Below the pieces are notes generated by a model. The model saw only the letters and a program-made list of their open reading frames with translations. It ran no database searches and was not told the origin of the DNA. Both the position numbers and the translations under genes were made by a program. This document shows positions 61,081-64,000 of a DNA stretch of 64,000 nucleotides, piece after piece; the first letter of the stretch is position 1, and the number at the start of each line of letters is the position of its first letter. Location of the stretch: contig LKNA01000001.1 of assembly GCA_001564065.1 (NCBI GenBank), forward strand, positions 44,494 to 108,493, written 5' to 3'. The DNA is from Chitinophagaceae bacterium T5-Br10_B2g13 (GTDB lineage Bacteria; Bacteroidota; Rhodothermia; Balneolales; Balneolaceae).

Positions 61081-61112
61081 CCTCCTTCAATCGCATTTAA
61101 AATTGATGGAGG
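61081..61112 (+). promoter_or_regulatory. Hairpin covering the ribosome binding site of the TonB receptor
   Basis: CCTCC-T-TCAAT (61081-61091) pairs with ATTGA-T-GGAGG (61102-61112), ten pairs around one T-T mismatch. The GGAGG is the ribosome site of ATG 61117. It is a likely expression platform for the TPP riboswitch, acting on translation. Confidence 0.75.
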
Positions 61113-61116
61113 CATC

Positions 61117-63588
61117 ATGTCTTTTTACCTAAAACTATTTTCTTTAATCATCCCGATCCTCTTCGGGACTTCCCTTCAAGCCATTTCTCAAACCATAGAC
61201 GGGCGAGTTACCGATAGCAGCACCGGTGAGCCGCTTGCAGGTGCATCCATTCTTGAAGTGGGTACCACCAACGGCACATCCACAAACGCCGACGGTGAAT
61301 TCAGCCTGAGACTTCGAGAGTCCGGCTATGAACTGAGAATCAGCTTTATTGGATATCAAACACAAACCGTATCCTTTACTGAAACAGATTCCTATCTCGA
61401 TATCGAACTCACATCCCAGCCGGTAACGGCAGGAGAAGTTTTTGTAAGCGCACTGCGCGTGGACGACTCCACTCCTGTGGCCTACAGCAATATCTCACGC
61501 GAGGAGATCGATCTCCGCAACACCGGACAGGATATTCCCATGCTGGTCTCTACATCGCCATCCGTTGTTTCGGCCTCCGATGCCGGAGCGGGAATCGGCT
61601 ATACCAACTTACGAATCCGCGGAGTAGATCAGGCCCGAATTAACGTAACAGTAAACGGAATTCCACTGAACGACTCCGAATCTCACGGTGTATTTTGGGT
61701 GAACATGCCTGACTTTGCATCCTCCACTCAAAACATTCAGATTCAGCGTGGAGTGGGAACATCCACTCATGGAGCTTCCGCTTTTGGAGCGACCATGAAC
61801 CTACAGTCTGCCCTGATGCGGCCCGATGCCTATGGCGAGGTTGATCTGGGAGTCGGTGCTTACGGAACACAAAAAGCAACCGTCCAGCTTGGATCCGGTC
61901 TGATGGATAACGGCTGGCAGGTTGAAGGACGTCTCTCGAAAATTGAGTCAGACGGCTATATCGACCGGGCGGAATCTGACCTGCGTTCTTTCTACCTCTC
62001 CGCATCTCGACACGGAGACCGAAGCCTGCTGAAAGCGGATGTTTTCTCGGGCCAGGAGCGAACCTACCAGGCATGGAACGGCGTACCCGAGCCGATTCTT
62101 GAGAACAATCCGAATCAGCTCGAGAACTACATTACCGATCTCTGGATTGGTCCCGAAGAGGCCGACCGCCTCAGAGACAACCTCGGAAACCGCCGGTTCA
62201 ACGAGTTCACCTATGAAGATCAGGTGGACAACTATCAGCAGGATCACTATCAGCTGCACTACTCCTACAGGCTCACCGACAACTGGACTACCAACACATC
62301 GCTGCACTATACATACGGCCGCGGCTATTTTGAGCAGTTCCGTGATAACGACCGCTTGAGCACCTACAACATCGACCCGATTGAAATTGGCGGTGAGACC
62401 ATTGAGCGCAGCGATCTGGTTCGCCGGCGATGGCTGGACAACGACTTCTACGGTGTGATTGCTTCCAGTGAATACCGCCTGGAAGATGAATGGAGCCTGA
62501 TTGTGGGCGGTGCATATAACGAGTACGACGGTGACCATTTTGGTGAGGTGATCTGGGCAGAGTTTGCGGGAAACAGTCAGCCCGGCGACCGCTACTACGA
62601 CAACAACGGGTTTAAAACCGACTTCAATGTTTATGGAAAACTGAACTACTACTTCAGTTCCTCGTTTAACACTTACCTGGATCTGCAGTATCGGGCGGTG
62701 ACCTACCGGTTTCTTGGACTTCGGATTGACGGAAACACCGGTGAGGTGAGCGATGTAACCCAGCGCGACCGCATCAACTTTTTCAACCCGAAAGCCGGTG
62801 TGGTCTATCGTTTTGCCGACGGACAGCGGGCGTTTGCTTCACTCAGCGTTGGCGGAAAAGAGCCCACACGTCGCGACTATGTGGAATCTACCGAAGAGAG
62901 CCGTCCCGACCCTGAAAGACTCTATGATTACGAGCTGGGTTATCACGGCGATTTTGGCCGATACAGCCTGGGCGTGAACCTCTATTACATGCTCTACAAA
63001 AATCAGCTGATTACAACCGGAGAAGTGAACGATGTTGGGAATACCGTCCGTGAGAACGTACCGGACAGCTACAGAACCGGGATTGAACTGCAGCTTGGCG
63101 CACGTATTTCAAACAGTTTCCAGTGGAATGGAAATCTGACATTCAGCAGAAATAAGGTGAATGAATATGAATACTTCCTGGATGATTTTGACCAGGGCGG
63201 ACAGGAGCGTTTCCTCCTTGAAGATGTGGACATCGCCATGTCGCCATCAACCATTGCAAACTCCATTCTCACCTATCAGTCCGGTGGATTCAGAACTGAG
63301 TGGGTATCCAAATATGTATCGCGCCAGTATCTGGATAATACACAGACCGAAAGCCGGTCGATCGACCCGTACTGGATCAATGACCTGGTGGTTCGATACA
63401 GTTGGGATACGGCACCGTTTGTCAGAAACATGACGGCTTCACTAACAGTGAACAACATCCTGAATGAGAAGTATGTAGCCAACGGATACACCTTCGGATG
63501 GATTGCAGGTGGCGAGCAGCGCCACTTCAACTACTACTACCCACAGGCTGAACGCCATGTGATGTTCAATATGAAGATTGGGTTTTAG
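61117..63588 (+). CDS. TonB-dependent receptor, probably for thiamine
   Basis: This 823-residue outer membrane receptor starts at ATG 61117, where GGAGG lies 4 bases upstream; an in-frame ATG at 61060 would break the signal peptide. Parts: signal peptide (about 1-25), a carboxypeptidase-regulatory-like domain (26-110, I-D-G-R-V-T-D-S-S-T-G-E-P-L-A-G-A), the plug (I-R-G-V-D-Q-A-R-I-N-V-T-V-N-G-I-P), and a 22-strand barrel ending in Phe. Control by a TPP riboswitch points to thiamine or a precursor as substrate, as known for thiamine receptors of Bacteroides. The ExbB/ExbD motor at 18.9-20.9 kb could energise it. Confidence 0.93.
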   Translation: MSFYLKLFSLIIPILFGTSLQAISQTIDGRVTDSSTGEPLAGASILEVGTTNGTSTNADGEFSLRLRESGYELRISFIGYQTQTVSFTETDSYLDIELTSQPVTAGEVFVSALRVDDSTPVAYSNISREEIDLRNTGQDIPMLVSTSPSVVSASDAGAGIGYTNLRIRGVDQARINVTVNGIPLNDSESHGVFWVNMPDFASSTQNIQIQRGVGTSTHGASAFGATMNLQSALMRPDAYGEVDLGVGAYGTQKATVQLGSGLMDNGWQVEGRLSKIESDGYIDRAESDLRSFYLSASRHGDRSLLKADVFSGQERTYQAWNGVPEPILENNPNQLENYITDLWIGPEEADRLRDNLGNRRFNEFTYEDQVDNYQQDHYQLHYSYRLTDNWTTNTSLHYTYGRGYFEQFRDNDRLSTYNIDPIEIGGETIERSDLVRRRWLDNDFYGVIASSEYRLEDEWSLIVGGAYNEYDGDHFGEVIWAEFAGNSQPGDRYYDNNGFKTDFNVYGKLNYYFSSSFNTYLDLQYRAVTYRFLGLRIDGNTGEVSDVTQRDRINFFNPKAGVVYRFADGQRAFASLSVGGKEPTRRDYVESTEESRPDPERLYDYELGYHGDFGRYSLGVNLYYMLYKNQLITTGEVNDVGNTVRENVPDSYRTGIELQLGARISNSFQWNGNLTFSRNKVNEYEYFLDDFDQGGQERFLLEDVDIAMSPSTIANSILTYQSGGFRTEWVSKYVSRQYLDNTQTESRSIDPYWINDLVVRYSWDTAPFVRNMTASLTVNNILNEKYVANGYTFGWIAGGEQRHFNYYYPQAERHVMFNMKIGF

Positions 63589-63598
63589 TCAACACATA

Positions 63599-63965
63599 TA
63601 AAAAGACCTGACAAATTTAAAATATCTGTCAGGTCTTCCCATCTGCCGGCCATGAATGACCGGCTAATTTGTAAAGCCCCACATTTTTGGGGCTTTTCTT
63701 ATTTATATACACCCTTTGTCGCAGAAATTACAACAAAGGCCACTAAGACCCTAAGCCCCAAAGTTCCACTAAGTTTTCTCTGCGAAAATCCGCGTATTAA
63801 TCTGCCCCGTATGCTCGGGGCTAGAACCATAAATTGCTCCAGAAAACACCAGACGCTGCCAGGTTCACCGAACGCTGACAGGTCTTATACTTAAAACCCA
63901 TTCATGGGTTAAACATACGAGCGCGGGATTTATCCCCGCGAGCAGACGCCTACAGGTCTTTATCT
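63599..63965. repeat. Mosaic palindromic repeat cluster 4
   Basis: After the receptor: AAGACCTGACA/TGTCAGGTCTT (63603-63637, an 11-bp stem that may also end the transcript, though no T-run follows), and M4 (63646-63697). Then M2 with CCCCGTATGCTCGGGG (63801-63825), M1 (63850-63884), and M3 with AACCCATTCATGGGTT and GCGCGGGATTTATCCCCGCG (63895-63942). The cluster runs to the window end with no gene in 63589-64000. Confidence 0.8.
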
Positions 63966-64000
63966 AATTCTCTACTTCGATATGAATCGGTACACGAATC

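Noticed and set aside
61948..62538. 196-residue minus-strand frame
   Set aside because: Antisense to the TonB receptor, whose frame has clear family motifs throughout.

Overview
The window looks like part of the chromosome of a member of the Balneolaceae/Rhodothermota branch near Bacteroidetes. This is an inference from several traits seen together: a short primary sigma factor without an N-terminal extension, Bacteroidetes-type promoter boxes (TAnnTTTG) ahead of several genes, a fused E2-E1 2-oxoglutarate dehydrogenase, a giant beta-propeller sensor kinase, TonB receptors with a carboxypeptidase-regulatory-like N-terminus, and a pterin dehydratase gene inside the complex I operon, an arrangement I recall being reported from Rhodothermus.

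Layout. 1-4.2 kb: a lipoprotein cut by the window edge and a two-component pair. 4.3-9.8 kb: a leftward group of rpoD, deoB, a GAF-domain protein and an M3 peptidase. 10-13.8 kb: kgd, rightward. 13.9-17.7 kb: folE2, a PTPS/QueD-family gene and ftsH. 17.8-21 kb: thiL and an ExbB/ExbD energy-transduction set. 21.2-24.3 kb: dsbD and rpsF-rpsR-rplI. 24.5-29.9 kb: nuoL-nuoM-pcd-nuoN, leftward. 30.2-37.7 kb: a divergent Mrp-type cation/proton antiporter operon in the order E-F-G-(DUF4040)-(MbhE-like)-B-C-D-D-x-D. 37.8-50.2 kb: ppc, a cold-shock gene, a zinc-less DksA relative, a D-amino-acid transaminase, a Crp/Fnr-thioredoxin-OsmC group, a trans-sulfuration enzyme, a small cytochrome, an M15-like peptidase, ldh and phhA. 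50.5-64 kb: an accessory stretch of small membrane and secreted proteins, a GIY-YIG-like gene, tRNA-Ile2, a TPR lipoprotein, an M28 peptidase and a thiamine-controlled TonB receptor. Four intergenic clusters of modular palindromic repeats punctuate this last stretch.

How parts connect. The nuoL/M/N antiporter-like subunits of complex I stand back to back with an Mrp operon that has three further antiporter-like subunits; one of these has lost the conserved transmembrane lysine. folE2, the PTPS-family gene, pcd and phhA together suggest a tetrahydropterin-dependent phenylalanine hydroxylation route. thiL and the TPP-riboswitch TonB receptor belong to thiamine supply.

The signals most worth following are the MBH-like Mrp operon with its unusual third D subunit, the TPP riboswitch with a hairpin that covers the receptor's ribosome binding site, two orphan structured RNA candidates (about 47.35-47.53 kb and 57.50-57.61 kb), a terminator-like hairpin directly before thiL, and the mosaic repeat family. 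All readings are by eye; no searches were run.
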